A stretch of 15,042 nt of DNA from an uncultured Collinsella sp. (GTDB lineage Bacteria > Actinomycetota > Coriobacteriia > Coriobacteriales > Coriobacteriaceae): positions 1 to 15,042 of the forward strand of contig CAAECW010000036.1 in assembly GCA_900754445.1 (NCBI GenBank). Direction: 5' to 3'. Positions 13,613-15,042 of the stretch are shown here, in pieces. The stretch's first letter is position 1. Each line of letters begins with the position of its first letter. A program made the position numbers and the translations under genes. Under the pieces are notes generated by a model. The model ran no database searches and had not been told where the DNA came from. It saw nothing but the letters and a program-made list of their open reading frames with translations.

Positions 13613-13783
13613 ATGGAATTGACAGCAATGTTTGGCTCGATTGGCCTGTGTGTGGGCGCAATCGTTGCCGCCGCGGTCATCTACTTTGTGGTCACGGCCA
13701 TTAAGGGCAAAAGGGCCGAGCGCAAGGAGCGTGCGATGCTTAAACAGCATCGCGACCAGCAGGGCAAACGCGCACAGAAATAG
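13613..13783 (+). CDS. Small single-span membrane protein, 56 residues, unknown function
   Basis: ATG 13613 is preceded by GAGAGGTGA with good spacing (about 6 nt), and the frame runs to TAG 13781-13783. The peptide has a short N-terminus (MELTAMFGSI), one hydrophobic helix (about 10-30, GLCVGAIVAAAVIYFVVTAI) and a strongly basic tail (KGKRAERKERAMLKQHRDQQ, then GKRAQK). The positive-inside rule puts the tail in the cytoplasm. It diverges from the hydrolase-like gene and converges on the methyltransferase gene 24 bp away. I do not recognise the family. The ribosome site, uninterrupted frame and membrane-plus-basic pattern make it more likely real than chance. Confidence 0.65.
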   Translation: MELTAMFGSIGLCVGAIVAAAVIYFVVTAIKGKRAERKERAMLKQHRDQQGKRAQK

Positions 13784-13807
13784 CTTGTTGAGTTTTGGAT
13801 CCGTGCG

Positions 13808-14911
13808 CTAGCTGCGTTTTCGGATCAGGGCAATGTAGAAGCCCTCAAAGTCGCGGCTGGGCGGAATGGTCAGCGTGCCGGGCATACCGTTGGCGACGGA
13901 CGAGACGTGGCCGGCGGCGATGGCCTCGGTGAGAGCGTTGCTCTCGATGTGTGGCTCTTCGCCAGCTTCCTGAGCACGTTGCGTTTCACTTTCGCTCGGC
14001 GTGCCGTCGAGGGGGATAAGCTCGCAGTCCATATGCTTGTCGAGGGCCTCTTGCAGGGCGTCCTCGTTTTCCTGCGGCAAGATCGAACAGGTCGAATAGA
14101 CGAGCGTGCCGCCCGGTTTGAGGGCACCCATGGCGCGGTCCAGAAGTGCTCGCTGCGAGCGGGCGCACTTGCTCAGCAACTGCTCGGTGAGGCCGCGCAG
14201 GCTTTTCTCGTTGCCGTTGATGACGGTGCCCGTGCCGGTGCAGGGAGCGTCGAGCAGGATGCGGTCAAAGCGGAAGAACTCGTCGAGCTCGCGTGCGTCG
14301 ATGCGCATGACGGGCACGTTTTTGGCACCTTGGCGGTGGAGGTTGGACTCAAGCTTTTCGGCGCGGGGAATGCTCATCTCGCAGGCCGTGAGGTGTGCCT
14401 GGCCCTGGGTGAGGGCGGCGATCTGCGTTGTCTTGCCGCCGGGGGCTGCGCACATGTCCAGGATGTCCTCGCCGGCCTGAACGCCCAGGGCCAACGGCGG
14501 CATCATGGACGACAGGCTCTGCAGATAGATTTTGCCGTCGCGGTAGATGTCGAGATCCCACAGATCGGAAACCTGGGCCTCGGGCAGGATAAAGGCGTCT
14601 GGGTACCAGACGACGGGGTTGTGGGCGATGCCGGCTGCATCGAGCGCCGCAGCGATGTCCTCGGCGGTCGCCTTGAGCGTGTTGGCGCGCAGTGTGACCG
14701 GGCGTGTGGCCGCGGCACCAAAGCCCTCGATCATGAGCTTGGCATCGGCGGGCGCATAGGCGCCGGCGACCGTGTCGACCATAAAGCGCGGCAGGTCGGC
14801 GGCGGAGTGTTGGGCGGCAAGCTGGTCGGAAAGCTCGGTGGAGGCAAACTGCCTAAGCTTGAGCTCGGGCTTAACCTGCTTTTTCTGCTTACGACGACGC
14901 GGCTTGGACAT
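13808..14911 (-). CDS. RsmB/NOP-family (RsmF/YebU-like) RNA m5C methyltransferase without PUA domain
   Basis: This 367-residue protein transfers a methyl group from SAM to cytosine C5 in rRNA or tRNA. The N-terminus is very basic (SKPRRRKQKKQ). The N-terminal family region includes PVTLRANTLKAT and KIYLQSLSSMMPPLAL. The SAM motif I is DMCAAPGGKT (152-161). Motif IV is DAPCTGTGT with C224, and motif VI is STCS with the second catalytic-site cysteine C275, so both cysteines expected of m5C enzymes are present. The C-terminal DFEGFYIALIRKR closes the catalytic domain. It lacks the extra C-terminal domain of E. coli RsmF. ATG 14911 follows GGAAGGAAA on the minus strand. Whether it modifies 16S rRNA, 23S rRNA or tRNA cannot be told from sequence alone. 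Confidence 0.9.
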   Translation of the reverse strand: MSKPRRRKQKKQVKPELKLRQFASTELSDQLAAQHSAADLPRFMVDTVAGAYAPADAKLMIEGFGAAATRPVTLRANTLKATAEDIAAALDAAGIAHNPVVWYPDAFILPEAQVSDLWDLDIYRDGKIYLQSLSSMMPPLALGVQAGEDILDMCAAPGGKTTQIAALTQGQAHLTACEMSIPRAEKLESNLHRQGAKNVPVMRIDARELDEFFRFDRILLDAPCTGTGTVINGNEKSLRGLTEQLLSKCARSQRALLDRAMGALKPGGTLVYSTCSILPQENEDALQEALDKHMDCELIPLDGTPSESETQRAQEAGEEPHIESNALTEAIAAGHVSSVANGMPGTLTIPPSRDFEGFYIALIRKRS

Positions 14912-15042
14912 CCGTCTTTCCTTCCACCTAAATGATTATTCTGGGACGGGGATTAAATAAGGCTCTGTTAGACCAGGATTGACATTCCGCCCCGTCATCT
15001 TCTTGCGATTGCACAATGGTCGCCCCTTGTCGAATCTGAATC
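14912..15042. other. Upstream region of the methyltransferase gene; no gene seen
   Basis: This end of the window holds the ribosome site of the methyltransferase gene. It also has an inverted repeat GACGGGG (14945-14951) / CCCCGTC (14990-14996), separated by 38 bp. TTATTTAAT on the minus strand near 14954-14962 could be a -10 element. An ATG at 15015 meets a stop after seven codons. Confidence 0.4.

Noticed and set aside
13434..13680. Minus-strand short frames opposite the 56-codon membrane peptide
   Set aside because: They lack ribosome sites and are antisense to a frame with a good start and membrane-protein composition.

Overview
The window looks like a stretch of a high-GC actinobacterial chromosome of the class Coriobacteriia, most likely Collinsella or a close relative. 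The supporting signs are high GC at third codon positions, a class III fructose-1,6-bisphosphatase, a C69 dipeptidase, a DegV protein, an AarF/ABC1 kinase next to a phasin-like protein, and large DUF4430 surface proteins. This placement is inferred from gene content and was not checked by any search. No rRNA, tRNA, CRISPR array, insertion sequence or phage gene is visible.

Layout. 1-2710 (+): the 3' end of a C69-family dipeptidase, then a short helical phasin-like protein and an AarF/UbiB (ABC1) kinase separated by 8 bp, probably one operon. 2711-7861 (+): a probable promoter, a cobalamin riboswitch, and two genes overlapping by 11 bp. The first gene encodes a 1302-residue surface protein with a signal peptide, four DUF4430 domains (the transcobalamin/intrinsic-factor C-terminal fold), a PQQ-like beta-propeller, one InlB/Flg_new repeat, long Gly and Lys/Asp/Ser linkers, and a C-terminal membrane anchor. 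The second encodes a 300-residue protein with an N-terminal anchor, a Ser/Asp/Lys linker and one DUF4430 domain. The unit ends at an intrinsic terminator.

7950-11038 (-): two paralogous GtrA-family membrane proteins and class III fructose-1,6-bisphosphatase. Between the two gtrA genes is an AT-rich patch that may hold the tail of a lost plus-strand gene. 11039-11358 is a divergent regulatory region with a perfect 10-bp inverted repeat upstream of fbp. 11359-12249 (+) is degV, which faces a minus-strand TIM-barrel 'hydrolase' gene (12330-13421) across a shared terminator hairpin. A 56-codon membrane peptide gene follows at 13613-13783 (+), then a RsmB/NOP-family RNA m5C methyltransferase (13808-14911, -).

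The part that merits most attention is the B12 riboswitch operon. The aptamer and the transcobalamin-like domains together suggest a cell-surface corrinoid capture system. It would be analogous in concept to Bacteroides BtuG (also a beta-propeller) and to animal intrinsic factor, but built on Gram-positive membrane-anchored scaffolds. The riboswitch and domain calls come from sequence; binding to B12 is inference.
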